Of a stretch of 13,692 nucleotides of DNA, positions 1-7,127 are shown piece by piece. How positions within the stretch are numbered: position 1 is the stretch's first letter; each line of letters begins with the position of its first letter. A program made the position numbers and the translations under genes. Source of the DNA: Acidimicrobiia bacterium (GTDB taxonomy: Bacteria > Actinomycetota > Acidimicrobiia > Spongiisociales > UBA5794); NCBI GenBank assembly GCA_013003515.1, contig JABDIW010000210.1, positions 1-13,692 on the forward strand, written 5' to 3'. The notes beneath the pieces are model-generated. The model was given only the letters and a program-made list of their open reading frames with translations. It did not search any database and was not told where the DNA came from.

Positions 1-141
1 CGCTAGAAGAGTTCCGCCACTATGCCGAGACCGGCACCCCTCATCCTCGAAAGGTCGAGCAGCAGCGAAAGCTGTCATCGGCTCGCTGAGCAACCATCCA
101 AGTCCGCGAGGCTCAGAGCGCTCACACTGGAATCCAGAATC

Positions 142-912
142 ATGACCGTCACCAGCACCGCCTCTCCGTTCGGCATCCATCTTCGCCAATGGCGAACCCT
201 TCGTGGCCTCAGCCAGCTCGACCTCGCGGGCCGGGCCGAAAGTACTCCCCGTCACATCTCATTTCTGGAGACCGGTCGGTCTCGCCCGCGTCGTGCCACC
301 GTGTTGAAGCTCGGAGACGCCCTTGATCTGCCACCTCGGGAATGCAACGAGTTGCTCGGCGCGGCAGGACTTGCACCCGAATTCAGCGAGTTCGGCCTCG
401 CCGATGAGGCGCTCGGCGCCTATCGCACCGCAATCGACGCATTGCTCAGCTCCCACGAGCCGTATCCAGCGTGCGTGATCGACCGATGGGGGTCGGTCGT
501 GTTGAGCAACGATGCATTCGAACGCTTCAGCCCTGGCCTTTCCGACATGACCCCCGAACAGCTCATCGAGGCCACCTTTGGAAGCGAGGAAGGCCGGGCG
601 TGGGTCGAGAATTGGCAGGACCTGGCCTGGGCCTATGTAGATCGGGTGTCGACGCTCGCTGCCCGATCAGCCGACGACCGACTGCTGACCCTGGTCGACA
701 AGGTGCGCTCGTACCTGGCCGGCGCGCCTCGCCCGGAAACCACCGCCAACCCCCACGTTGTAGCCCGACTGCGCATGGGCGATACAACGCTGTCGACCTT
801 CACCACGTTCCTGCGATTCGAAAACGCTCACGATGTAACCCTGAGCGAAGCGACCGTCGAGTTGATCTTCCCCGCCAATGACGCAACAAAGGCATTCTTC
901 GAAGCACGGTAG
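142..912 (+). CDS. XRE-family transcriptional regulator with MmyB-like ligand-binding domain
   Basis: The 256-residue product is a cytoplasmic DNA-binding regulator. Residues 12-66 form a Cro/C1-type helix-turn-helix, with the RQWRTLRGLSQLDLAGRAE and STPRHISFLETGRSRPRR signatures. Residues about 90-256 match the MmyB-like ligand-binding region (a PAS-like fold), including the family's conserved 'ACVIDRWGSVVLSN' strand. Family members often control a neighbouring oxidoreductase or hydrolase and bind an unknown, possibly fatty-acid-like, ligand. The ATG at 142 is chosen because the frame extends upstream to 22 but that extension is low-complexity and unlike the family. The ribosome site is weak (GGA at 129-131). 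An 11-bp palindrome, CTGGAATCCAG (127-137), lies directly before the start and could be an autoregulatory site. No partner gene lies downstream: an IS remnant begins about 100 bp after the stop, which may have separated it from its target. Confidence 0.88.
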   Translation: MTVTSTASPFGIHLRQWRTLRGLSQLDLAGRAESTPRHISFLETGRSRPRRATVLKLGDALDLPPRECNELLGAAGLAPEFSEFGLADEALGAYRTAIDALLSSHEPYPACVIDRWGSVVLSNDAFERFSPGLSDMTPEQLIEATFGSEEGRAWVENWQDLAWAYVDRVSTLAARSADDRLLTLVDKVRSYLAGAPRPETTANPHVVARLRMGDTTLSTFTTFLRFENAHDVTLSEATVELIFPANDATKAFFEAR

Positions 913-1013
913 AAAATGCTCGGGCATCGGGGCGGTTGGTAGCCCGTGGGGTTCGTGGGGCCCGCACGGCCGATGTATGCGTTGCTGCCGCAGTTCTCGC
1001 ATGCGAAGCCTCT

Positions 1014-1366
1014 GCCTGTGTGGGCCGAATATTCGGTCGTAGGCGTTGATCAGGGGAAACGGAGCCGAGGCTGACCAACTGTGTTCCGCATTCTCTACCG
1101 CCTCATCACCGTGCTCGCCCGTCTAGCGGTCCGCTCTGGTCGTTCCAAGGACCTCGAGATCATCGTGCTTCGCCACCAACTCACAGTCCTACGCCGCCAG
1201 ATCAACCGACCCGCCGTGAACGACGACGACCGAATCCTGCTCGGCGCCATCGCCGCCGCGCTCCCCCGCCCACGTCGCGTCGGCTGGATCGTTACCCCCG
1301 ACACACTGCTCCGATGGCACTGCCGACGCATTGCCAGACACTGGACACATGCCACGAGAGGACCCG
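1014..1366 (+). mobile_element. 5' remnant of an IS481/IS3-like insertion sequence (copy I)
   Basis: This stretch aligns with the left end of the larger element at 12625-12972. Both begin GCCTGTG(T/G)GGGCC, then an AT-rich near-palindrome (CCGAATATTCGG here, CCAAATATTAGG there), then about 50 bp of related leader before the same GTG start. Similarity fades near 1366, inside the transposase gene, so two thirds of the element and its right end are missing. Identity between copies is roughly three quarters by eye, so this is an old, independently diverged copy. No target duplication can be identified because the right end is lost. Confidence 0.75.
1081..1366 (+). pseudogene. truncated IS transposase (N-terminal fragment)
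   Basis: Starting at GTG 1081, about 95 codons match the N-terminus of the transposase at 12691. Conserved blocks are FRILYR, LEIIVLRHQLTVL.RQ, LLGAIAAALPR and GWIVTPDTLLRWH. The relationship ends after the RHWTHATRGP segment, before the conserved WGYRRIHGEL helix-turn-helix and before every catalytic DDE residue, so the product cannot transpose. The frame itself stays open to a TAG at 1516-1518 by running through unrelated sequence and repeat copy A, giving an accidental 145-codon reading frame. No clear ribosome-binding site precedes it. Confidence 0.8.
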
Positions 1367-1723
1367 CAGGCGTTTGCTGTTCGAAGAACAGCCTGGCCAG
1401 GCATGCCCGCCGTTCCCGGCCTCACGCGTCCAGCACGTGTACTAATAGTTGTGTCGGAGGGGCGAGTTTAACCCGAAGTACACGCGCGCCGTGGAACGTC
1501 GAGCTGGTCGCACCCTAGGCGTTTCGGCTGGTCAGGGCATATATTTCCGGCTATGCCGCATCCTCACTAGTGGGTCGCGACTGGCCACGTGTTGGTACGC
1601 CATGGGTCGAGGGTTGGTGGGGTCGAGGCAGGCCTCAAGGCTTCGATTCTCAGCCTCGAGCCGTCGACACGGGCCCTCGCAACCCTCGCCGCAAGTTCAC
1701 ACTCACCGACGCAGCCTCTTGCG
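1367..1723. other. gene-free stretch with palindrome and repeat copy A
   Basis: No convincing gene lies here. A tight perfect inverted repeat, GCTGTTC-GAA-GAACAGC (1376-1392), follows the end of the IS remnant and is followed by CCTGGCCAGG. It could be a relict terminator or recombination site. Repeat copy A occupies 1451-1559. From 1560 to 1723, downstream of the stop of the minus-strand AraC gene, no structure was recognised. Confidence 0.5.
1451..1559 (+). repeat. dispersed repeat, copy A (109 bp)
   Basis: This stretch aligns without gaps to 12038-12146 with about 16 mismatches counted by eye (near 85% identity). The first 24 bp, beginning GTGTCGGAGGGGCGAG, are identical. A short third relative lies at 4001-4051. 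The similarity continues through CCGGCTATG.CGC, which in copy B is already the start of the SDR-like fragment. Two frames are open in both copies: one ends VGGASLT.STR.PW.VELVA at a shared TAG, the other reads RRGEFNP.YTRA...LGVS.GQ, faintly like the N-terminus of an IS3 OrfA protein. Its nature is unresolved; a degraded mobile-element end is most likely. Confidence 0.65.
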
Positions 1724-2716
1724 TCAATGACCAGCGAGCGACGAGCGGACTTGCTCGGGGGTCTGTCCCGTCCAGCTCTGGAACGCTCGGTAGAACGAAC
1801 TCGTGTCGCCGTAGCCGAGCAGGAAGGCGATGTCGGTGCCGGAGAGGGTGGGGTTGCGGAGGTAGTGCCGGGCGAGCTTCTCTCGCGTGGCACTGAGGAT
1901 CCACTGGAAGCTCACCCCCTCCGCCTTGAGCTGGCGATGCAGAGTGCGGGAACTCACGGCGAGCTCCTTGGCGACATTGGCAACGGTCGTTTGGCCGACG
2001 GGGAGTACCTCCAGCAACACTGCCTCGACCCGTTCACTCGTCGACGCGTCGACATCGAGTTCGGCGAGCCGTCGGCGCAGCTGCGGCTCGAAGGTTTCCC
2101 AGATCGCGTCGTTCGCCGTGAGGAAGGGGCGGGCTGCGTCGTCCGCTCGAAAGCTGACGCATTGGGTGTCTGACGGTTCGATTTCCACGCCAAAGGCGGC
2201 GTGGTAGGCATCGAGGTCGTTCGGCGGTGCGGGAACGGTGACCCGTGTGGGCGTGACGTCTGCGCGGGTCCCGAGTCGGGCGAGCCCGACCCAGAACAAC
2301 AACTCGGTGAGCACCATCGAGTCCGGGGGATGGGACCCCGCCGGCCATTCGAAGGAGAGTGTGGTCTGATGTGCCCCGATGTCGATGTCCATGTGCAGCG
2401 GCCCGACAAGTCGCTTGTACTGGGCAACTCGGTGAGCGGCGGTGTTCAGGTCGGGGCTTGCGACCGCAGCGAAAAGCGAGGGAGAGAACAGGTCGGGCGA
2501 GAACATCTCGAGGATCAGAATCGGCAGGTTGGGATGATTCGCCTCGACCTCGATGGCCCGCCAGAGTGAGAAGAACTCGTCTTGGGCCAGCCACACCGGC
2601 CCGTCGGAGAGAAGGTCAAGCCGAAGCCCTGCGCGACGGAACACGGCCGTCGGACTCAGGCCGATGTCGGTGAGCATCGCGCGTACGCCCGGTTCAAGTG
2701 CATACCGGTTGCCCAT
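1724..2716 (-). CDS. AraC-family regulator (VirS/OruR-like)
   Basis: The 330-residue product has two parts. Residues about 10-190 match the 'arabinose-binding-like' N-terminal domain of VirS/OruR-type regulators, including the SPDLNTA and KRLVGPL segments. Residues about 230-330 are the AraC double helix-turn-helix: a first HTH near 245-265 (VANVAKELAVSSRTLHRQLK) and the family signature at 298-323 (FLLGYGDTSSFYRAFQSWTG). The ATG at 2716 is preceded by a strong ribosome site (GGGAGGGAG) at good spacing, so the longer frame from 2773 is rejected. It is divergent from the hydrolase gene at 2935, with four repeated half-sites in the shared promoter region, so autoregulation and activation of the hydrolase are likely. 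The arrangement recalls mycobacterial virS, which is divergent from a lipase/SDR operon. A paralogue lies at 8964. Confidence 0.92.
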   Translation of the reverse strand: MGNRYALEPGVRAMLTDIGLSPTAVFRRAGLRLDLLSDGPVWLAQDEFFSLWRAIEVEANHPNLPILILEMFSPDLFSPSLFAAVASPDLNTAAHRVAQYKRLVGPLHMDIDIGAHQTTLSFEWPAGSHPPDSMVLTELLFWVGLARLGTRADVTPTRVTVPAPPNDLDAYHAAFGVEIEPSDTQCVSFRADDAARPFLTANDAIWETFEPQLRRRLAELDVDASTSERVEAVLLEVLPVGQTTVANVAKELAVSSRTLHRQLKAEGVSFQWILSATREKLARHYLRNPTLSGTDIAFLLGYGDTSSFYRAFQSWTGQTPEQVRSSLAGH

Positions 2717-2789
2717 GTCCACTCCCTCCCAATGCGGCGTTCGCCAACCTCTTCTCGAAGAAGCTACCGACACCGGCGCCGACTGAAAG

Positions 2790-2869
2790 TGCCAATGCCT
2801 GCCAGAACACTTGCAGATCCTGCCAGTCTCACTCGGCAGTATCTGCGCGCCATCTGGCAGGATCTGCCA
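2790..2869. promoter_or_regulatory. AraC-type operator: four half-sites in two 21-bp-spaced pairs
   Basis: Four copies of a 16-bp element like CTGGCAGGATCTGCCA lie between the divergent regulator and hydrolase genes. Two are on the minus strand (2790-2805 and 2811-2826) and two on the plus strand (2833-2848 and 2854-2869). Within each pair the offset is exactly 21 bp, the spacing of classical AraC half-sites. The two inner-quality sites, 2813-2826 and 2854-2867, are perfect 14-bp inverted repeats of each other. The best site is itself a palindrome (TGGCAG-GAT-CTGCCA). The plus pair ends 65 bp before the hydrolase ATG, just upstream of a possible -10 (TACGGT, 2893-2898), which suits an activator touching the -35 region. 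Confidence 0.7.
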
Positions 2870-2934
2870 ATCAATGCAACGTGCTCCGCTCCTACGGTGA
2901 GCAGCAATTCAAGGTTCAGTGACAGGGAGCACCC

Positions 2935-3897
2935 ATGACCAAGCCGCCGAAATCCAGCTACCACCCCGATCTTCGACGTGGCGTCGGTCCCGGTCGGGCC
3001 GTCACGTGGATCGCTCGCCGCCGCTGGGGCCTGAGAATGATGCAGCGCTTCGCCATGCGGCCGCTGGTCGGCAACGAGATCGACGGCTTCAGCAACGACG
3101 AGATCTTCATCCCGAGCACGACCACACCGGGACACTCGATTCGGGCCCGTGTCTACAAGCCGAGCGGCGCGACCGGTCCGCTACCGGCCATGCTGTACGT
3201 GCACGGCGGCGGCTACCAGATGGGCGTGCCGGAGCAAGCCCACGCGTTCTTCGAAGATCTGATGCAGCGGCGGGACGTGGCGATCGTGGCGCCTGCCTAC
3301 CGGCTCTCCCTCGCCGGGCACCCGTTTCCTGCCGGCCTCGACGACTGCTTCGACACCATCAATCACATGAAGAGCCACGCCGCAGAGCTGGGCGTGCGCA
3401 ATGACAAGTTCATCATCGCAGGACACAGCGGCGGCGGCGGCATGACAGCGGCGCTCACCCATCGGGTCGTCGACGCTGGCGTCGTGGAGGTGGCGTTCCA
3501 GATGCCGATCTACCCCATGCTGGATCATCGGATGCAGACCGAATCGGCACAAATGGTGGGGAGCGCCGTGTGGGATCGACGAACGAACGCGATGGCGTGG
3601 GACAACTATCTCGGGCATCTCGGGGGCAACGTCCCGGAATATGCATCGCCTGCGCTTCGGCAGGATCTCAGCGGACTCCCGCCCACCATCAGCTGGGTCG
3701 GCACCGTCGAGCCTTTCAAGGACGAGACCAGCGCGTACATCGACGCCCTCGAAGCCGCTGGCGTGCCCACCCGCTTCAAGCTCTTCGAAGGCGGTTTCCA
3801 CGGCTTCGAAATCATGTCGCCGAAGGTCGGCATCTCCGAAGAAGCGATCCAGTTCCAGGGCAGCGCCTTCGCCGAGTTCTACGACCACTACTTGTAG
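2935..3897 (+). CDS. alpha/beta hydrolase, hormone-sensitive-lipase-like (carboxylesterase)
   Basis: The 320-residue product belongs to the HSL (bacterial family IV) esterases, which hydrolyse short acyl esters in the cytoplasm. The oxyanion-hole motif HGGG is at residues 90-93, the nucleophile elbow GHSGG at 163-167 (Ser165), and the catalytic His in FHGFE at 289. The catalytic acid of this family is normally the first Asp of a DPLxDE-type motif; here the matching stretch is VEPFKDE, giving Glu259 (or a shifted Asp263). The ATG at 2935 has an AGGGAG ribosome site at 2923-2928. It is divergent from the AraC regulator, with the operator array between them, and is a single-gene unit followed by a hairpin. 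The substrate is unknown; family and context suggest a lipid or aromatic ester. Confidence 0.92.
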   Translation: MTKPPKSSYHPDLRRGVGPGRAVTWIARRRWGLRMMQRFAMRPLVGNEIDGFSNDEIFIPSTTTPGHSIRARVYKPSGATGPLPAMLYVHGGGYQMGVPEQAHAFFEDLMQRRDVAIVAPAYRLSLAGHPFPAGLDDCFDTINHMKSHAAELGVRNDKFIIAGHSGGGGMTAALTHRVVDAGVVEVAFQMPIYPMLDHRMQTESAQMVGSAVWDRRTNAMAWDNYLGHLGGNVPEYASPALRQDLSGLPPTISWVGTVEPFKDETSAYIDALEAAGVPTRFKLFEGGFHGFEIMSPKVGISEEAIQFQGSAFAEFYDHYL

Positions 3898-3900
3898 AGC

Positions 3901-3924
3901 ACGGTCCGGCCAGACGAGGACCGT
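3901..3924 (+). terminator. hairpin after the hydrolase gene, probable terminator
   Basis: ACGGTCC (3901-3907) pairs perfectly with GGACCGT (3918-3924) around a 10-nt loop, starting 4 bp after the hydrolase stop codon. There is no T-run, which is common for terminators in GC-rich actinobacteria. Confidence 0.5.
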
Positions 3925-4219
3925 ACGTAGTTCCAGATTGAACGACTGTCCGGTACTGGCATGTCTGATCGGCCAGCACAGCGGTACGACGTGGATCGCC
4001 GAGCCTTGCGGATCGAACGTTTGCTCGATGTCGGAGGGGCGAATGCAACCCCTAAACCTCGCCACCGCAGCGCTTGGATTCCGATGCCGACGATGGCCGC
4101 CTGACGATTCGGTCCCGTGGCCGGCTACACGGGCACACTGCCGACTCGCGAACCGGGTGCCGGCGCTGTCGTGACCCACTCGTCGTCGAAGTCACATTGC
4201 CGAATCGAGCAGAGCCTGG
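3925..4219. other. convergent intergenic region without a gene
   Basis: This lies between the convergent hydrolase and lipoprotein genes. No reading frame here has a supported start or recognisable protein. It contains repeat copy C (4001-4051). A minus-strand frame crossing the region is the antisense shadow of the hydrolase. No clear terminator for the minus-strand lipoprotein gene was found. Confidence 0.5.
4001..4051 (+). repeat. dispersed repeat, copy C (short, 51 bp)
   Basis: The core TGTCGGAGGGGCGA is identical to copies A and B, and the next bases (ATGCAACCC against GTTTAACCC) are related. Upstream it also shares GAGCC and GATCGAAC at matching positions with 12013-12037, so copy C extends left of the A/B core. 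One extra base (TGCTCGA-TGTCGG against TGTTCG-TGTCGG) shifts the frame relative to copy B. Similarity stops after about 4051. Confidence 0.5.
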
Positions 4220-5209
4220 TCATCCATCGGTGATCTCGTTCGATGGGCGGCCCTCAACTCCGACGGAGGTCGGCGGGTTCGGGTTGTTGGTTGGGTCGTA
4301 GACCGTGTCCTGACGTGCTTCGAGGGTGGCGGGCTCGATGTCGGGTGGGGCGCAGGCGACCAGGTAGTTGTCGCCGTCCCCGAGGTCGTCGAAGCCCAGG
4401 AGGGCATGCGATCGGCCGCCGACGTCGATCAGGGTGAGGCCCGCGAGTTCGGCTGGGCCAGGTTCGGCCCCTCTCGGCCCGGTCACGCCGCCTTCCCAGG
4501 TCATCTGGATCTCGTTGCTCGAGCCGAGCGAGGCACACTGTTCGCCCGCTGGGTCGAGGCGGGCCAAGACCAGTCTTGGTCCGGTTTCGAACGTGTTGAT
4601 GGTGTCGGTCGCGATGCCGGTGAGGACGGTGCCGTCAATCGCCAGCAGTTCACCGACCACCGCGACTTCGGCCGGGGAATCGTCGCTGCTTCCCAACGGG
4701 CCCGTGAGGAGTACCGTTTGCAGCTCGTCGTCCTCGGTTGCCGGTTCCAGCGTTGCGCATGTCGGGGTCATGGCGGCGCCTCCGACGGTCGTCACAGCGA
4801 AGTCGCTGGGTTCGAGCGTGGCTCCATCCACACGATGGGACAGCACGACCGGCATTCCTTCGTCGAGTGGCTGTTGCTCGCAGCCCGAGATGTCCGCGAG
4901 TCGGTCGATCAGGATCGCCGGAAGGTCCAGGGCCCCCAGGTAGGCCGTGAGGATCGCAGGACTGTCGACCACATCAGGACTCGGATCCGGCTCGATGTCG
5001 TCCGGCGCCTGCGTGGTTGGAGTCTGCGTGGTCGGTGCCTCGGTTGTGGCTGTCTCGGTCGAGGGGCCGGCGGCTGGCTCTGGCGCGTCGCCGGCGCATG
5101 CTGCGAGGCACAGCGGCATTGTGGCGAGCAGGACGAGGCACCGATTCCTGAGCCAACCCGGCGGGTCGACGATCAACCTCGGGCTCGGATTCTCCTCGGG
5201 TTCCAGCAT
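4220..5209 (-). CDS. secreted lipoprotein of unknown function
   Basis: The 329-residue product has a lipoprotein signal. A hydrophobic segment at residues 23-37 follows Arg21/Arg23 and ends in the lipobox LAAC, with lipidated Cys38. Residues 45-80 are a Pro/Thr/Glu-rich linker, so the C-terminal domain (about 85-329) is probably held outside the membrane. Within it, residues 118-173 (EGMPVVLSHRVDG, SDFAVTT, CATLEPATEDDE.QTVLLTG.LG) align with residues 250-304 of the membrane protein encoded upstream. Further matches include GP.LV.A.L and a GD.DNY motif near the C-terminus. Cys110, Cys151, Cys225 and Cys286 could form disulphides. A GGAGG site precedes the ATG. It follows the membrane gene on the same strand after 112 bp and probably belongs to the same functional unit. 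The family has no function I can name; a binding or adhesion role is only a guess. Confidence 0.8.
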   Translation of the reverse strand: MLEPEENPSPRLIVDPPGWLRNRCLVLLATMPLCLAACAGDAPEPAAGPSTETATTEAPTTQTPTTQAPDDIEPDPSPDVVDSPAILTAYLGALDLPAILIDRLADISGCEQQPLDEGMPVVLSHRVDGATLEPSDFAVTTVGGAAMTPTCATLEPATEDDELQTVLLTGPLGSSDDSPAEVAVVGELLAIDGTVLTGIATDTINTFETGPRLVLARLDPAGEQCASLGSSNEIQMTWEGGVTGPRGAEPGPAELAGLTLIDVGGRSHALLGFDDLGDGDNYLVACAPPDIEPATLEARQDTVYDPTNNPNPPTSVGVEGRPSNEITDG

Positions 5210-5277
5210 GGAATCGGGCCTCCAAGTCGTTGCGCTGGCCGCCGGTGAACATCGCTTCGCGGCGGAACAGGCCGCCT

Positions 5278-5295
5278 CGGGGCGTCGTCGCCCCG
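5278..5295 (-). terminator. tight GC hairpin between the membrane-protein and lipoprotein genes
   Basis: GGGGCG (5279-5284) pairs with CGCCCC (5289-5294) around a TCGT tetraloop, extended by one C-G pair. On the minus strand it lies about 30 bp after the stop of the membrane-protein gene and about 70 bp before the lipoprotein start. It may terminate or attenuate transcription, or stabilise the mRNA end. No T-run follows. Confidence 0.4.
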
Positions 5296-5321
5296 GCGCT
5301 TCGCGTGGTCATCAAGTCGGT

Positions 5322-6992
5322 TCAGTCGGGGTCGTAGGAGACCCGCATGGGGTCGTCCAGGGCGTTGATGATCGGCTCGAGATCCGGGGGGCCGGGGGCG
5401 GCGTAGCGGACTTCGGGGAACGGTTCGGGGCCGGGTCCCCCCGGGTTGTAGAAGGACAAGTAGCCCTCCTCGGCCGCGGTCGGGATCTCGACGAAGGTGA
5501 GGCCACGGGCGGCGGCCTCGTCGCCCTCGAGGATGATGTCGATGTAGTTGTCGCTGTCCTCGAAGTAGCAGTCGTCGTAGTGGATGCCGCCACCTTCGGG
5601 TTCGCCGAGGTCGGACAGGCCGACGACTCGGAGGGTTCCGCCGGCGAGTTCGTAGTCGACGCCGGTTTCGGTCATCAGGACCGTCTCTCCGTCGGGGCCG
5701 GTGGCGTGGAGTCGGAAGAAGTCCGAGAACTGGTCGGGGGTGACGCCGGTGAGGCCGTCGGGTGAGAAGCCGCCGGTGGTGAGGATGCGGATCTTGAAGT
5801 CGCCGCCGCCGTAGAGCGCGAACTCGTCGTTTGGCAGTGCCAGGTTCTCCAGGAAGCCGACACCGCCTTCGCCTTCTGGTTCGTCGCCAATGTGGTTGAG
5901 CTTGGCGCCCACCAGCTTGGGTCCGACGTCGTAGGGCGACGTGTCGGTCTCCCACGTGAGGCCCACGCCGCTCTCCACGACCCCGCCGGGTCCGACGAAC
6001 ATCAGCGGTGTACCGTCGTCGACGATCTCGAGCTTGACCGGGAAGACCTGGTCGGGTTCGCCCGCTCGGCCCCGGTTGCCGAAGTCGCCGAACATCACGA
6101 GGGTGTTGCGTTCGTTGCGCTCCCAGTTGGGGACCATCGTCGCCGCATGCGGGACCACCTGTTCACCGGTGTTGAGCGTGAACAGGAAGTCTTCGGGGTG
6201 CACGGTCGAGGTGAGCACGGGCCAGCTGGTGACGATGGGCAGCCCGTCGTCGAAGCTTGCCTCCCCTCGGCTCATACGGTTGATGAACCGCTCGTTCACG
6301 GCGCTGGAGAGCGGGCCATCGTCATCGACGCAGTCGGGGTTCTCGTACCAGGTGCCGCCGGCCCCGCGGGTGGTCTCGAAGTCGTCACCGGGTGTGCCGA
6401 CGATGTTGTCGAAGCCGAGACCCGCGGACAGGATCACCAGCTCATCGGACCAGTAGTCGGCGACTTCGAGGCGGTCGTCATGGAGCTGGCGCATGACGGA
6501 TTGGGCGAGGGCCCCGACGAACGACACGCCGCCGGCGACCACGAACAACACCACCGGGATGCTGGCCCAGGCCCACGGGAAGCGAGCCGCGGTTTCGGCG
6601 TCCTCGGCATGGTGTCCGTGCCGCTGCAGGAGCAATCGGTAAGCGGCCCAGATCAGCAGGGCCAGCGCGACGCCGATGAAGATCGCGGCAGGAATCGGCA
6701 GCGGGAGCCCGGAGTCCGGCGAGTCCATGTTGGCGACGACCCAGGCGGCGTTGAAGCCCAGCACCAGGCCGGCGCCGATCGCGCTGGAGATCGCAGCGAG
6801 GCGGTGGCGCTGGAAGAAGTGCACGAGCACGATCGCCACGGCCGCAGCACCGATCGCGGCGAGGTTGCCGGCGATGCGAGGCGGCTCGACCATGTCGGCC
6901 GCGACGTGCAGCAACGCGTCGAACAGGGCCCACACTGCGGCGCCGGCAAGCGCCACTCGACCGTCTCGGAGTTGTCGAAAGAGTTCGGTCAT
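5322..6992 (-). CDS. polytopic membrane protein with large exported domain, unknown function
   Basis: The 556-residue product starts with about five hydrophobic segments (residues roughly 13-34, 40-60, 65-88, 98-122 and 141-166). A Pro/Ser/Asp-rich loop (89-99) and a cytoplasm-like QRHGHHAEDAE stretch (123-133) lie between them. Residues 170-556 form an acidic, Gly-rich soluble domain that should face outside if an odd number of helices cross the membrane. Part of this domain (250-304: GLPIVTSWPVL, EDFLFTLNTGE, ATMVPNWERNERNTLVMFGDFG) is homologous to the lipoprotein at 4220-5209. The ATG at 6992 is preceded by GGAGGA; the frame extends upstream but without family-like sequence and into the promoter. 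It is divergent from a TetR gene whose operator palindrome abuts its -35 box, so repression by that TetR protein is likely. I cannot name the family. Confidence 0.82.
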   Translation of the reverse strand: MTELFRQLRDGRVALAGAAVWALFDALLHVAADMVEPPRIAGNLAAIGAAAVAIVLVHFFQRHRLAAISSAIGAGLVLGFNAAWVVANMDSPDSGLPLPIPAAIFIGVALALLIWAAYRLLLQRHGHHAEDAETAARFPWAWASIPVVLFVVAGGVSFVGALAQSVMRQLHDDRLEVADYWSDELVILSAGLGFDNIVGTPGDDFETTRGAGGTWYENPDCVDDDGPLSSAVNERFINRMSRGEASFDDGLPIVTSWPVLTSTVHPEDFLFTLNTGEQVVPHAATMVPNWERNERNTLVMFGDFGNRGRAGEPDQVFPVKLEIVDDGTPLMFVGPGGVVESGVGLTWETDTSPYDVGPKLVGAKLNHIGDEPEGEGGVGFLENLALPNDEFALYGGGDFKIRILTTGGFSPDGLTGVTPDQFSDFFRLHATGPDGETVLMTETGVDYELAGGTLRVVGLSDLGEPEGGGIHYDDCYFEDSDNYIDIILEGDEAAARGLTFVEIPTAAEEGYLSFYNPGGPGPEPFPEVRYAAPGPPDLEPIINALDDPMRVSYDPD

Positions 6993-7059
6993 AGGGCACG
7001 GTCCTCCATGGAATCGGCGCTGCGGGGGTGACGGAACCCGGGGGAGGCTTCCGTTCTCG

Positions 7060-7088
7060 ACCCTACGAAACGATAATTTCTGTGTCAA
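7060..7088 (-). promoter_or_regulatory. promoter of the membrane-protein gene
   Basis: On the minus strand a perfect -35 TTGACA (7083-7088) is followed after exactly 17 bp by TAGGGT (7060-7065), a partial -10 match. The start codon at 6992 would leave a leader of about 60 nt. The operator palindrome lies immediately upstream of the -35 box. Confidence 0.55.
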
Positions 7089-7090
7089 GT

Positions 7091-7102
7091 GACTAATTAG
7101 TC
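7091..7102. promoter_or_regulatory. TetR operator, 12-bp perfect palindrome
   Basis: GACTAATTAGTC is a perfect palindrome and AT-rich in a GC-rich context. It sits between the divergent membrane-protein and tetR genes. It starts 2 bp beyond the minus-strand -35 box and covers the expected -35 position of the tetR promoter. Binding here could control both directions. Confidence 0.6.
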
Positions 7103-7115
7103 GAACCGAGCGGGG

Positions 7116-7121
7116 TACGAT
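7116..7121 (+). promoter_or_regulatory. -10 box of tetR, probably leaderless transcript
   Basis: TACGAT lies 6 bp before the GTG start at 7128, with no ribosome-binding site between. Transcription starting 6-7 nt after this box would begin at the start codon itself, a leaderless arrangement common in actinobacteria. A -35 at 17-bp spacing would fall in the palindrome. Confidence 0.4.
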
Positions 7122-7127
7122 AGTGGC

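Noticed and set aside
1451..1540. Remnant of an IS3 OrfA gene (RRGEFNP.YTRA...LGVS.GQ frame)
   Set aside because: The similarity to OrfA helix-turn-helix proteins is faint and would need deletions; another frame is equally open, so it is not annotated as a gene.
2790..2869. Short CRISPR-like array made of the repeated 16-mers
   Set aside because: The copies alternate in orientation, spacing is only 5-6 bp within pairs, and they fit a divergent-promoter operator.
4030..4055. tRNA T-arm-like hairpin (AGGGG...CCCCT) in repeat copy C
   Set aside because: The loop is 9 nt without TTCRA, and no anticodon or acceptor stems can be built around it.
3181..4179. Minus-strand frame of 332 codons opposite the hydrolase
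   Set aside because: Antisense to the HGGG/GHSGG esterase; the protein lacks recognisable features.
5892..7031. Long plus-strand frame (379 codons) antisense to the membrane-protein gene
   Set aside because: It lies wholly opposite a gene with clear membrane segments, a ribosome site and a promoter; its translation is Gly/Asp/Glu/His-rich and unlike any family, as expected from high-GC antisense.
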